64,000 bases of DNA from Zeus faber (taxonomy: Eukaryota > Chordata > Actinopteri > Zeiformes > Zeidae), in the NCBI GenBank assembly GCA_960531495.1, contig OY482860.1, positions 4,570,123-4,634,122 of the forward strand, read 5' to 3'. The position numbers were made by a program, and so were the translations under genes. How positions within the stretch are numbered: the first letter of the stretch is position 1; every line of letters begins with the position of its first letter. This document shows positions 31,380 to 42,555 of this stretch, piece after piece. Under the pieces are notes generated by a model, which had not been told where the DNA came from, ran no database searches, and saw only the letters and a program-made list of their open reading frames with translations.

Positions 31380-32160
31380 GTGAAATCCAGCAGGAAGCCC
31401 GACCCCCTGATAACCCCGATCTTCAACACCAAGGCCCACACCAAAGTAGGCGCCTGGAACGTACGCACGCTGTTCCAGTGTGGCCGCACGGACCAGGTGC
31501 TGAAGACTATGAAAGACTATCGCCTGGACATCTTAGGCGTTAGTGGAATGAGGTGGACTGGGCAGGGGCGCCTCATGATTGATGGAGCAACCCTTCTTTA
31601 CTCTGGGAAGCAAGATCACAATACCCATGGAGTCGGCATTATCCTCTCCAGCTGCACAGCAAAAGCATTAGTTGGATGGAAGACGGTGAACGACTGCATC
31701 ATCACAGCGAGGCTTTACACCAGACATGCCAAAGTAACCATCGTGCAAGTCTATGCCCCAACCGAAGTTGCCTCAGAGGAAGACAAGAACGCCTTTTACA
31801 GCCAGCTCCAAACCGCGCTTGAAGAGATCCCCAGCTATGACATCAAGATGCTGATTGGAGATTTAAATGCAAAACTGGATAGCGACAGAACACCACAGTG
31901 GGACCACATGGGTCTGCAAGTGGTCCACAAATGACAATGAGGAGAGACTGTTGATGTTAACTAGCACCAATGGTCTCAGCATCAGCAACACCTTTTTCAA
32001 ACACAAGCAGATCCACAAGATGACTTGGGTGTTGCCTGGCAGCGAAACCCGGAACGAGCTGGATTATATCTGCATCAACGCAAGGTGGCACTTGTCATTG
32101 CTAGACGTTCGCTCCCAGAGGTGCAGATATAGGATCAGATCACTTCCTTGTGGTGGGTAA
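31380..32160 (+). pseudogene. LINE endonuclease domain
   Basis: Frame 31380-31934 gives VGAWNVRTLFQCGRTDQVLK, then LDILGVSGMRWTGQGRL (catalytic Glu region degenerate: usual SE is SG here), YAPTEVASEEDKNAFYSQL and IKMLIGDLNAKLDS (GDLNA block). A frame change near 31.9 kb moves it to frame 31867-32160 with NGLSISNTFFKHKQIHKMTW and ETRNELDYICINARW (LDYI block). The final SDH motif falls at the next frame change near 32.15 kb. It is not functional. Confidence 0.78.
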
Positions 32161-33991
32161 AATCAGGCTGAAGCTGAAGAAGGTGCAAAAGGTGAAGCCC
32201 AAGAGACCTTACATGGTGGACAAGCTGAAGAACACCAACATATCACAAAGCTACCATGAGGAGTTGAGAAAGAAGCTTGAGGTACCGCAACATCCAACAA
32301 CCATTGAGGAGCAGTGGAGCCTGTTCTCCCATGCCATCTCTGAGACTGCAGTGGCAGTTTTAGGCAGAAGAAGAGGTTCCAACAAAGAAAGATGGATAAC
32401 AGACAAGACATGGAAATTGATTGATAAAAGGAAGATGGCCAAGATAAAAAGGGAACAGAAGAGGAGGCTCCGGAGTTGGAGGATGAAAGATGAGGAGTAC
32501 AGGCACCTGGACAGGGAAGTGAAGAAGAACTGCAGAAGCGACAATAGAAGGTGGCTAGACGAGAAAGCAAGAGAGGCACAAGAGGCAGCATAGAAGAACA
32601 ACACAAAAACACTGTACAGGATCGTGCGGGAGCTAACCAGCTCGAGGGGGGGCTCCGGTGTGCCAATCAGGAGCAAGAATGGCACGGCACTTCTGAGTGA
32701 CGAAGAACAGGAGGCTAGGTGGGTGGAACACTTCAGCGAGGTTCTTAACCAGCCAACGCCTTCTACACTCTTCAGTTTTGACCGGGAACCATCAGCTGCA
32801 ACCCTGAATGTTACTTCAGAGGAGATAACCGGGACAGAGGTTGCCAGAGCAATCAAGAGCCTCAAGAACAACAAGGCACCGGGACTCGATGAGGTAGCTG
32901 CTGAGTTGTTGAAGCACGGCCAGGAGGTCAGTGTGGAGAGCCTCACCCGCTTGTTCAACATGATTTGGCATGCAGAAGAAGTTCCTGCCGATGGGAGACG
33001 TGGGGTCATTGTGAAGCTGCCTAAGAAAGGAAACCTCGCGGACTGCAACAACTGGCGGGGCATCACACTGCTGTCTATCCCTGGCAAGGTATTCTGCAGT
33101 GTACTGCTCCGACGCCTAAAAGAAGAGGTGGATAATTTCTTGAGGGAAGAACAAGCTGGCTTTCGGAAGGGAAGGTCCTGCTCCGAACAGATCTTCTCTC
33201 TTCACAACATCATTGAACAGTGCCAGGAATTCCAGACACCCCTCATGATCAACTACATCGATTTTAAGAAAGCTTTCGACAGCATCCACCGGGAATCACT
33301 GTAGCAAATTGTCCAGCTGTATGGTGTACCACCGAAATACGTCAACATCTTCAGGGCCCTGTACCACAACTCCACTTGCATAGTCAAAACCAACATCGGC
33401 TCAACCGAAGACTTTGACCTCGTCACCGGAGTAAGACAGGGTTGTATCCTGTCACCCTTGCTTTTCATTATTGTCATCGACTTTGTGACGAGGAAGACCG
33501 TCACTGGTGAAATCTTTGGCATCAAGTGGGGAGGGGACAGACTGGCCCACCTGGACTTTGCGGACGATTTGGCTCTGTTCAGTCATACCCACCTTGCACT
33601 CCAAAAGATGACCAACAACCTCCATAAGCACAGGGAAAAGGTCAGCCTACGGATAAGCCAAGAAAAGACCAAGGCCATGACCATCGGACAGGACCAACAC
33701 CCTCCACCTCTCACTGTAGGCGAACATGACATAGAGTACGTTGAGAACTTCACATACCTTTGAAGTAACATCTCAAATACAGAAGTCGTGGAGAAAAATG
33801 TACGAACTAGAATCGGCAAAGCTGTAGGAGTATTCCAACGGCTCCGCAACATCTGGTCGTCCAAAGCCATCAATACGGACACCAAGCTATGCCTCTACAT
33901 GTCAGTGGTCATCCCAACAGCGACCTACGCCTGTGAGACGTGGATGAAGACAGCCAGCATCACCAACAAGTTGGAACAAGTTATGACGTAA
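32150..33991 (+). pseudogene. LINE reverse transcriptase
   Basis: A single frame with four nonsense codons. The linker is basic (KIRLKLKKVQKVKPKRP). RT blocks follow: IKSLKNNKAPGLDEVAAELL, LPKKGNLADCNNWRGITLLS, EEQAGFRKGRSCSEQIF, NYIDFKKAFDSIHRESL (first catalytic Asp), VTGVRQGCILSPLLF, and LDFADDLALFS (FADD catalytic box). The thumb and C-terminal part end with ATYACETWMKTASITNKL. The endonuclease is upstream in other frames. All core catalytic boxes remain readable, so the element is damaged mainly by point nonsense changes. Confidence 0.85.
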
Positions 33992-34039
33992 TTTAGGTGG
34001 TCGTGCTTGACTGACATCAGCGTTCGTAAAACAAAATGA

Positions 34040-35580
34040 ACGAGATGTGCTTTAGAGTAAGACACTTTATGATGTCATCATACCATAGTATTATGACAAG
34101 GTGCTGGATGCTGCTCCATTCCATTCCGACGAGGAAGATGGAGATGACCTCATGGTCGACGATGAGGACATCTTCTCCCGGCCACTGTCCCCAACCAGGT
34201 CGGGCATCTTCCCTGGCGGCTGGATTCCCAATGAGCTCCGAACCTCCATCGCGCCAGCCTGCTCCACCTACTCTGGGAACCGCTGGTCCCTTCTCTCTGT
34301 GGATTTTCACAGTCTCCTCACCTCCGTTGCGGGATGCCTTGATATCCCCATACCTCCACCACCATCGGTCACAGATGTGGATCTGATAGTAGGTGGAGCG
34401 TACACGTGTTAGGAGAGGTTGGTGGAACCCATGGTTCCTGCAATGCCATCTCTCGACTGCTACTACCAGAGCTCCTAGACCGCCCCTGCCGAAGCCTGTG
34501 CTCCAGTGTCCTCATACGACCCCTTCACACGGGTTGTGACAGGATTCACGGCACAGCAGAAGGGAACTCCAAGCCTGTTTGTACCTGTCAATAAACCACT
34601 GTATATTTCCTACCCGGTTGTGGATGAGTATTCTTCCACTGACGAAAAAATTACTTGTCAGTGGAAGAAAACAAATTACTTGCTGGTCCCATAGCTTATG
34701 GGAGGTGTGTGTCCCATTTGGAGCTTCCAACACTGAATCGCCACATAGCGACTTGACCATTTTGCATGTTCACCATAAAGGTGTTGCTGCGGACAGTCCA
34801 CGAGGATGATGCATGGACTTAAAGGACGATTACTTTCACGTCCCGATAGCGTGGAAACACAGGTTTCTCCGTTTCGACTTTCAGGGCGTGGCCTACAAGT
34901 ACACCAGTGTACCATTCAGCTACAAGCTCGCTCCGCGAGTGCTTTCCTTCTGTGTCGAGACTGCTCTGCTGCGGTTGTGTCATCAGGGTGTCATGGGTCA
35001 GGGTGATCCTGACATTTCTAGACAACTTCCTGATCTTAACTCCCTCCATGGAGCTAGCAGTCGCTCTCACCAGGCTCATGAACGCTCACCTCACGGATCT
35101 GGGGTTTGCGATAAACTGGGAGAAAATGGGACTGACAAAGTGGGACTGCCTCCCTGATGGGATGGGGCAGGATCTGCCATGGACAGGCGGTAAGCGGCGT
35201 GCGGTCCCCATCCACACGCCACATCAACCTCATGGAACTGGAGACTGCGTTATTGGTCCTGAAGCCCTTCAAACCCCTGATGCGGGGCCAGGATGGTCAG
35301 GTCAGGTCAGATAACCGGGATAAGGTGGCTTACATCAACCGCCAGGGGGGTGTGAGAACACTAGCTCACCGTTACGTAGCCGAGAGGCTGTGTAATGTGC
35401 TCTGGCTCCGATCTCTATCGGCAAGCCACATTCCAAGCCATCTGAACATGGGTGTGGACCTCGTGTCACGAGGAGCCCCCATGAGGCGGAGTGGCGCCTC
35501 CACCCGCATATAGTGCTCCAGCTTTGGAAATTAATAGGGACAGTGCAGGATGACCTGTTTGTGTCGAGAGAGACTGCTCA
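34040..35580 (+). pseudogene. DIRS1-like retrotransposon RT-RNase H relic
   Basis: Forward pieces in several frames: MDLKDDYFHVPIAWKHRFLR followed by FDFQGVAYKYTSVPFSYKLA (RT, 34813 on), LGFAINWEKMGLTK (thumb, 35095), VRSDNRDKVAYINRQGGVRT (RNase H, 35300 on) and ASHIPSHLNMGVDLVSRGAP (35425). The DNNxxxAYINxQGG and HxPxxxNxxxDxxSRG patterns are those of vertebrate DIRS1-type elements. The YxDD region is scrambled by frame changes near 35.0 kb. Upstream, 34.1-34.4 kb may be gag-like, but that is uncertain. No tyrosine recombinase part is seen. Confidence 0.75.
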
Positions 35581-35598
35581 GGAGAGGTCACCTAGAAG

Positions 35599-36371
35599 TC
35601 ATATAGACGGGGAGACTGGAATGCTGCGACCCAGAAGGGTTGATAGCTTCTTGGTGATGTTGGTCCAGAATGCTAGGGTAGGTGGGCAGAGCCAGAAGGC
35701 ATGAAAGTAGTCATCTCTGGTATCAAGGGAACAGTGAGAGCAAATGTCTTCATCCACAAATCCCATTTTGAACATTTTGTGTTTCGTGATATGGGCTCTG
35801 TGCAAGATCTTATATTGGATTAGTTGCATTTTGGAGTTGCGGGTCATAGAAAAGGTGTTGTTGCAAATAAGTTTCCACAGGTTTATATCAGTGGGGACAG
35901 CAAGGTCTCTTTGCCATTTCATTGTAGGTAAAGATAGGGTGTCATCTGTTTTTAATAAAAGTTTGTATATTCTGGAAAAGGGATTTCTCAAGTGACCGAT
36001 ATGATTGAGATGTTCAATCATTGGAGGTGGTTGTAGGACGTTGTTCGTCAATTTGATTTTAACTTTTAGAGACTGCTGTAATTGAAGGAATTGACGGAAG
36101 CCGTGGCCACCGATATTATACCTTTGGGTTAAGGTTGGGAAGGATATAAGCGAATTGTTTTCAAAAATGTGTTCCAGATGAGTAATTCCTTGTCTTTTTC
36201 AAGACCTAAAGATTATTACTGTTTTTAACCCGAAAATCTGGGTTGTTCCAGATTGGCATGAATTTGTTTGGAGATTGGAGTGTGACCACTGAAGTTGAGG
36301 AATTTCCACCAGGCTGACAGAGTTGTTGCGATAAATGAATTTTTAAAGCAATTATGTCTCCTTATCGATTC
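35599..36371 (-). pseudogene. L1-like ORF2 C-terminal region
   Basis: Reverse frame 35599-36051 reads LPTMKWQRDLAVPTDINLWK, MQLIQYKILHRAHITKHKMF, then CSHCSLDTRDDYFHAFWLCP, a Cys-His cluster (C-x2-C...H...C) typical of L1 ORF2 C-termini, and WTNITKKLSTLLGRSIP. Upstream of 36051, in other frames, are SAWWKFLNFSGHTPISKQIH and NNPDF-like blocks that connect to the inserted element's left boundary. Frame changes lie near 36.05-36.25 kb. Confidence 0.8.
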
Positions 36372-37860
36372 AGTAAGGAATCTTTACAAACTACTTGAGA
36401 GGGTCATTCTATCAAGAATAAACAACATCATTGAAGAGAGTCTTCCCCACACTCAAGCTTGTTTCCGTAAAGGTCGATCAACAACAGAACAAGTGACCCG
36501 GCTAGTTCATGACATTGAAAGCGCCTTCCAGAGGAAAGAAAAGTTTGGAACAGTCTCTATCGACCTCACTGCAGCGTATGACACAGTTTGGCACAGAGGC
36601 CTCTACCTCAAGCTCCTGAAGACTTTTCCTGATGTTAACCTCGTGAAGTTCATCATGCTGCTTATACAGGACCGTACCTTTGTACTGGAGACCTCAAACG
36701 GCCAGCGCAGCAAGAGACGAAGCCTAAGGAACGGGCTCCCCCAAGCCTCTGTTCTTGCCCCTACACTTTTTAACATCTACACCGCTGACATGCCTGTTGG
36801 AGAGTGCTCGCTATACACCTACACCGACGACTCAGCCATTGGATTTGGTGACAAAGCCTTTAGTGTGGTTGAGAATGCCCTTGAGAAAGATCTCTCGCTA
36901 CTGAGCAGGTACTTCCACAAATGGCATCTCAAGCTTAGCCTGCCCAAAACAGTTTGCTCAGTGTTCCATCTTGCCAATCGATGTGCGAATACCATGCTGA
37001 ACATCACACTCGACGGTGCCATCGTCAGGCATGACCCCAACCCTAAATATCTTGGTGTCACACTTGACCGTAGCCTCACCTTCAAGCCACACATCCAACA
37101 AGTTGCTGCCAAGACCGCTGCCCGTGTAAACCTCCTGAAGAGACTGGCTGGCACTGGATGGGGTGCAAACTTCACCACCCTGCGCACCTCTACCCTTGCC
37201 CTCGCATACTCCACGGCTGAGTATGCCGCCCCTGCATGGAGTCACAGCAGCCATACAGCCTGTGTTGATGTTGTGCTTAACACCGCCATGAGGCTAATTA
37301 GTGGTGCCCTGCCATCAACCCCTGTCGAGTTTCTCCCCATACTGTCTGGCATTTCAACTCCAGAGCTCCGTCGTAACTTCCTGACCTTGAAGCTGGCCTG
37401 CAAGAGTGCAGATGAGCCAACAAGCCTGATCCCCCTGCCTGCTGAATATGGCCACCAGAGACTCAAACGCAGACACTTCTCCACCGAAGCTAGGAGACTC
37501 CTTACCACGAGCCCTCCACACCCTGGATGGATCCTTGACTGCTGGAACAAGCAATGGTCCGAGTCAACCTCCACGTTGAGGAAGTTCATCAACTCCCCTT
37601 CAACCAATCCACCTGGGTGTGAACTACCACGGAATGCCTGGGTCAACCTCAACAGACTTACCTCTGGAGTAGCAAAGACCCAAACCTATCTGCATATGAT
37701 TGGAGTGTCTGCCACAAATCTCTGTGAATGCAGAAAACCACAGACTGTTGAACACATCATTGATGAATGCCCAATCTTTAAATCACCACATAGAGTCAGC
37801 GGCCTCATTGAACTGGATGACGATACCACTTCTTGGCTAATGTCCCAATTGCCTGTGTAG
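36295..37860 (+). pseudogene. Chimeric 521-codon frame: L1 antisense lead plus 5'-truncated LINE RT
   Basis: Codons 1-29 (36295-36381) are antisense L1-like sequence. From codon 30 (36382) the protein is a non-LTR RT: LYKLLERVILSRINNIIEES, ACFRKGRSTTEQVTRL, VSIDLTAAYDTVWHRGLYLK (first Asp), RNGLPQASVLAPTLFNIYTA, LYTYTDDSAIG (Y-T-D-D box), PKYLGVTLDRSLTFKPHI, a thumb, and a C-terminal CECRKPQTVEHIIDEC zinc-like cluster. It most resembles the jockey-superfamily type (NGLPQ-SVLAPTLFN, ALAYSTAEYAAPAW). There is no stop over 492 RT codons, but the endonuclease and N-terminal RT blocks are absent, so it cannot retrotranspose on its own. Confidence 0.8.
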
Positions 37861-37877
37861 CCCTACACGAACGAACG
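36382..37877 (+). mobile_element. Inserted 5'-truncated LINE (jockey-like), exact limits
   Basis: The target duplication AGTAAGGAAT is at 36372-36381 and 37878-37887. The insert is 1496 bp. It starts inside the RT domain (5' truncation during reverse transcription), contains the open RT frame, and ends 17 bp after the stop with a short ACGAACGAACG tail, the short-repeat tail seen in several LINE clades in place of poly(A). Intact target duplication and frame suggest it is younger than the host L1-like copy. Confidence 0.9.
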
Positions 37878-37887
37878 AGTAAGGAAT

Positions 37888-38960
37888 GGGAGATCAGATA
37901 ATGATAACTCCTGACATTCAGATTGTTCAGTGTCTCCCCATTCATGGGCCAATTGCTGCTCTGGTTGTAACCATTTCATTATAAATTGAAGATGGTTCGC
38001 TAAATAGTAGTATCTGAAGTTTGGGGCTGCTAGGCCTCCAGAGTCTTTGTTTTTCTGTAGTGTTGCTAGTTTAATTCTTGGTTTCTTGTATTTCCAATAA
38101 AATTTGTTGACTATTGAGCCTAGAGAATTAAACCAATGTACTGTTGGTTGTACTGGGGTCATTGAAAATACATAGTTTATTTTTGGAAGTATATTCATTT
38201 TCACTGCTGCTTTCCAACCAATTAGTGAGATGGGTAGGTTGTTCCATCGAATGAGGTCTTCTTCAATGGATTTGAGCAATGAAGTGAAGTTAAGGGTAAA
38301 CAAATCTGATAGATTGGTGGAGATATCAATACCAATGTATCTAATTTTGCCCGTTGTGATGGTTAAGTGAAGTTTCTGGGTTGCAGCATTACAGTCCCCC
38401 CCACTGAGTGGAAAGAGTGTGGTTTTAGTCCAATTTATTAAATAGTCTGAGATAGCTGAGAATTAAGATATAAGATTGAACACCTCTGGTAGGGATAATA
38501 TTGGGTTCCGTATGTGCAACAAGATATCCTCCTTATACAAACTGATTTTGTGAACAGAGTTTCCTATTTGTATGCCTACAATATTACTGTTTTGATGGAT
38601 GGCAGCCGCGAGGGGTTCAATAAAGATGGCGAATAGTAAAGGGGAGAGCGGACATCCTTGTCTTGTGCCGCATTGTTGAGTGAAACGCTGTGAGGTGTAA
38701 CCATTGGTGATTACAGAAGCAGATGGAGAGTTGTAGAGGATTCTGATCCATTGAATGAGTGACTCTCCAAAGTCAAATTCGTTGAGAAAGAGATATGTCC
38801 AATTAACTCTGTCAAATGCTTTTTGGCACCCAAAGAGGCAATAATAGTAGGAAAGTTGTTCCTTTGAGATATGCTGATCAAACTGAATAAATGACGCATA
38901 TTGCTGGATGAGTGTCTGCCTTTGACAAAACCTGTTTGGTCTGGGTGAATTATAAATGGA
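37888..38960 (-). pseudogene. L1-like RT, C-terminal half
   Basis: Reverse frame to 38303 reads FTLNFTSLLKSIEEDLIRWN, GWKAAVKMNILPKINYVFSM, FYWKYKKPRIKLATLQKNKD and GGLAAPNFRYYYLANHLQFI, all typical of L1 ORF2 after the RT palm. Between 38.3 and 38.96 kb the RT palm is readable in broken frames (TQQCGTRQGCPLSPLLFAIF, IGIDIS). The canonical YADD box is replaced by SLYKEDILL, near 38.54 kb, so the catalytic pair is mutated. Confidence 0.78.
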
Positions 38961-38974
38961 ATTACTTTTTCAAT

Positions 38975-39643
38975 TCAGTTGGTTAGTGTTTTACTTATAA
39001 TCTTAAGGTCGCAATTAATAAGGCTTATGGGTCTATAACTAGAGGTGAGGGTTGGGTCCTTATTGGGTTTGAGCAAAACCGAAATGAGAGCAGTATTCAT
39101 ATGAAGAGGCATGGTAGAGGTTGACTTGACCTCTGTAACCATTCTGATGAATAATGGGGTGATAAGTGGCCAGAAGTGTTTATAAAATTCCACTGGGTAG
39201 CCATCTGATCCAGGCGATTTATTGTTGGGCATAGAGAAGAGCGCTTTCCTGAGTTCTTCAAGAGTAAGTGGTTGATCTAAGGTGGTAGCCTGCTCCGTCG
39301 AAAGTTTAGAAAGGTCAATATCATCAAGGAATGAGTGAATGTTTGATATATTCGATTCATTATCCGAGTGATAAAGGTTATTATAAAAGTTTCTAAAAAA
39401 GTTATTGTATGTTATTCTACCCTGTGAATATTTGATGGCTGAAATAAGTGATTTTTCTCTATCACATTCCACATGATTGGCAAGAAATTTACCTGATTTG
39501 TCATTGAATTCAAAATAATTTGCTCTTGTTCGTTGCATAAGGAATCGTGTGTTTTGATGGATGATAATATCAAGTTGAGATGTAATTGTCCGGATCTCAT
39601 CTCGGATTTGCTCAGAAGATGAGTGGGCTTGTTGGGAGTGCAA
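38975..39643 (-). pseudogene. L1-like RT, N-terminal half
   Basis: A 222-codon reverse frame: RANYFEFNDKSGKFLANHVE, then SIKYSQGRITYNNFFRNFYN in altered form, LTLEELRKALFSMPNNKSPG (SDGYPVEFYKHFW), MNTALISVLLKPNKDPTLTS and SYRPISLINCDLKIISKTL. The KSPGSDG and YRPISLIN blocks are diagnostic of L1-type RT. The endonuclease lies upstream on the element strand, with broken frames between. Confidence 0.85.
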
Positions 39644-39879
39644 CTCCCTTATTTGCTGTTCGAGTTTATTTTGGCATTCTTGTCCTTTCTTTTTCTTGTG
39701 GTTCAGAGAATAAAATAATACTACCTCTTAGAACTGCCTTAGCTGTTTCCCAAAGTAAGGATAGTGATATTTCTGGGGAGTCATTCAGTTCAATGAAGGA
39801 AATCCATTCTCTGGAAAAGAAATGGTTAAATTCTTTATCTGTCAAAAGTGAGGTGTTAAACCGCCACCTGCCGGGAGGG

Positions 39880-40440
39880 TTCTGGTTTGTTTCATTTATC
39901 AGGTTAAAACAAATCGGCCCGTGATCGGAATAGGGTGGATTTCTGGATTAGTGATTTTGGACAGTGCGGAGTTACTTGTTAAGAAAAGGTCGATTCTAGA
40001 GAAATTTTGGTGGGGTGGTGAATAACATGTGTATTCTCTAGAATGTGGGTTATTTGATCACCAACAATTCCCAAGACTAAGATCACTTATATATTGTTTT
40101 ATAGTGTCCGACGAACGCCAGGATTTGTGAATATTTCTGTCTTGAGAACGGTCTAAATTTGGATCCAATACTGTGTTGAAGTCTTCTCCCAATATGATAA
40201 ATGATTCAGAGAATTCTAAGAGTTTTGAAACTATATTGTGAAAGAAATTTGAGTCATCCTCATTAGGGCCATAAATATTAGCTATGGTTAATTTGATGTT
40301 ACCCAAAATCCCATCAATCATTATGTAACGCCCTTCTGGGTCTGATATTGTGGTTTTATTTTTATATGGGATACTTTTATTGATCAATATAGATACACCA
40401 TGCTTTACCATAGATAAGTCTGGGAATTCCTTCTTTACAT
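39880..40440 (-). pseudogene. L1-like endonuclease, 5'-truncated
   Basis: Reverse frame 40058-40528 becomes L1-like at about 40440: SMVKHGVSILINKSIPYKNK, GRYIMIDGILGNIKLTIANI, YGPNEDDSNFFHNI, FIILGEDFNTVLDPNLDRS (family usual GDFN; here GEDFN). In another frame SRIDFFL and SDHGPI (near 39.99 and 39.92 kb) complete the AP-endonuclease end. The first 60-80 residues with the catalytic Glu are missing. Confidence 0.75.
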
Positions 40441-40574
40441 TCCTTTTCATCGCCTGCCATAGTATTGTAGGAAATTTGTATGGATACATAACTACACAAA
40501 CAAGTGACAAGTAGACAAACATAAACACAGAACATTGCCGGATTAGACATACATAAAGTGAGAGACATTATAGA

Positions 40575-41020
40575 GTGAGAGTGATAGGAGTTAGTTCGTG
40601 TAGCAGGGCGCCGCCATGTATGGTCTTCCACTCACTACTCACTTCCCCTTCCGTCTTCTTGCGAGATCACAGCATGCTCCCGTCCCTTCACAGCATGCTC
40701 CTGTCCCCTCACAGCATGCTCCCGTCCCCTCACCCTCGTGAAGCGCTTTCTAATGGGATTGCATCCTGTGACGCGAGCGGTCGCCCCTCAGTGGGACTTG
40801 GAACTTGTTTTGGACACACTCTCGCGCGCCCTTCGAACCGGTGTCCCATGAAGGCTGCTGTCTTTCAAGACGGCGCTGCTCATTGCTCTGACATCAAAGC
40901 AGCCTGCCTGCCTAGCCATGGTGCCAGTCCTAAGGGGCTACACCTCGTTCATCGAATTGTAGTTACATAACTGCAGTAACTCTTGTAAATATTGATACCA
41001 ATTACCATGTACTATTTTTA
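40575..41020. other. Non-coding with a short three-unit repeat
   Basis: CACAGCATGCTCC(C/T)GTCCC repeats three times at about 40668-40735. The remaining sequence is GC-richer than its surroundings up to 40.95 kb and contains no recognisable domain; the 131-codon forward frame 40575-40970 is not convincing. Confidence 0.5.
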
Positions 41021-41280
41021 GGTAAATGTGTATTTGTAATAACATGACCAATGTATTTTGTTTCATCTACAAGTTAGTCCTTATTGTGTAATTGACTTAC
41101 ATTTCAAGTGATGTCGGTAAAGTTCATTGTTATTTCCTCTTTGTATTAATGTGCAGCATGTTGTCTTCATCTTAAATTGTACTCTTAGTCTACAACTGGA
41201 AAATTCAGTTAAATAGATTACTTGTCTGTATTGTAATGCAGACAACATTCCTGCAGGCTGGACTCCTAATTATAATAACC
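41020..41280. repeat. Unclassified dispersed repeat, partial copy D
   Basis: Matches 54.51-54.77 kb in order: GTAAATGTGTATTTGTAATA, TTTCCTCTTTGTATTAATG and GTGCAGCATGTTGTCTTCAT, CAACTGGAAAATTCAGTTAA, ATTGTAATGCAGACAACATT. The last block also occurs in copy A at 25.21 kb. Confidence 0.75.
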
Positions 41281-42555
41281 TTTATTTGTATAGCACATGT
41301 CATACACAAAATGCAAATCAAGTTGATATCTATTAATAAAAGGCCATCAAATAGTTATAATAAAAAAGTAAGCAACTTGTGCAAAAGTACAACTTAAGTT
41401 GTTTCAATTAAACTTAGGTTGAACATTATGAATACATAAAAAATACATTAAATATACTAAATATACTTTCAGATTTCATTTTTTATACTTATTTGTGTAT
41501 TTTATTACTTAAGCACTCACTGGATGCATTGGTCCGTGATAAATTAAGCATACATTATACTGTTAATTAACAAAACTTATTGGGGTTCTACAGAGAAACC
41601 TCTTCAGTACATTTATCCCACAAAATTAAATATATCTACTTCACTATCTACTTCAAGTGGCTTGTCAAGTGTCAACAGGATACGATGGTCAATAGAAATT
41701 GGCTTACATCACACAAAGCGTAACATGCAAAACATTCTAACAGATAATGAGAGTTTTGTTCCTTCGTATCACTTTGAAAGGTTAATAATTTGTTGCAGAA
41801 GATGGTCTCAATGTTATTGCATACAAATCATTTACAAAAAAATTTGAAGTAGAAAATGGTAAATCTACAGTGCTTCAAAAAACAAAATAATAATAATACA
41901 AATGCTGCAACATGGCACCACCACTATAAAATACATTCACACTGCACTGGTGACTCCATAACATGTTCTGTTGGTTAGACCCTTCAGACCTTAAAAATAC
42001 CTCATCGGGAAGTGTTTTCCAACCTTCTTTCTGCCATGGCTCTCTTTTGACAATGAAATAATCCCACACTGACGTCACTATCCTGTTAAACACTAAAAAC
42101 GTCATAATCATGTAGAAGTGTGTTTATTATTATGCCCTACTAATAGTTAGTGATGCAAGACTTGTGAGATTTGTCTGTAGTGAATAAATCTTTTAAATTA
42201 CTGGAGAGTCTGCAGTCACTCTGTCAAAAGAGTGGGCGAGCAAGTGAATCTTCAATTCCCAAACTGGAAAAAATCCCTGAAGACTAAATTAAACTCTAAT
42301 TCAAAATTGGCCAAGGCGTTTGGCACAATTCACGCTGAATGTGACTGATTTCATGTTTGCATTCCACCAAAGTAAATAGTTTTGACAGAGTTAAATAATT
42401 CTAAATGATGCTCACAGCTCACAGTAAACCAACTATTCAGACTCTCTTCATCAATCAGGAAATCCTCCCTCGCTCACCGCACACTACACCAACTGAAACA
42501 ATGGAACGAAGAGTCTTAAAATCAAACAACTGAGTGACTTGTTGAGAACCAAATC
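41281..42555. other. Non-coding with SINE-like phrase
   Basis: 41276-41305 (AATAACCTTTATTTGTATAG) is a phrase common in teleost interspersed repeats. No gene or RNA gene was found. Confidence 0.4.

Larger units (their letters stand above)
31082..34035 (+). mobile_element. Degenerate non-LTR retrotransposon (LINE), nearly complete ORF2
   Basis: The order is 5' untranslated region (GTGGAGAGGCTTGTGTGTCT onward), AP endonuclease, reverse transcriptase and C-terminal region, all forward. From 32150 to 33991 everything is in one frame interrupted by stops at 32591, 33302, 33761 and 33989. Before that there are two frame changes (near 31.9 and 32.15 kb). The EN and RT resemble the RTE/BovB-type proteins (WNVRTL, QVYAPT, NWRGITLLS), but clade assignment by eye is uncertain. 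The 3' end is truncated near 34.03 kb, where a DIRS-like relic begins. Confidence 0.8.
35590..40440 (-). mobile_element. L1-like LINE, 5'-truncated and interrupted by another LINE
   Basis: The reverse strand in order gives AP-endonuclease (40.4-39.9 kb), RT (39.6-38.4 kb), RT C-terminus (38.3-37.89 kb) and ORF2 C-terminal region (36.37-35.6 kb). The 36382-37877 segment belongs to an inserted forward-strand LINE flanked by AGTAAGGAAT. With that removed, the L1-like reading passes directly from SDLPFLT to ESIRRHNC in one frame. The 5' end lies near 40.44 kb inside the endonuclease. No poly(A) is visible at the 3' side, where it abuts the DIRS-like relic. Confidence 0.82.

Noticed and set aside
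32251-33087. 278-codon reverse frame
   Set aside because: It is the antisense shadow of the LINE reverse transcriptase, whose forward frame carries all the RT motifs.
40575-40970. 131-codon forward frame as a gene
   Set aside because: It begins in a three-unit CACAGCATGCTCC repeat, has no domain, and lies between an L1-like 5' end and a dispersed repeat.
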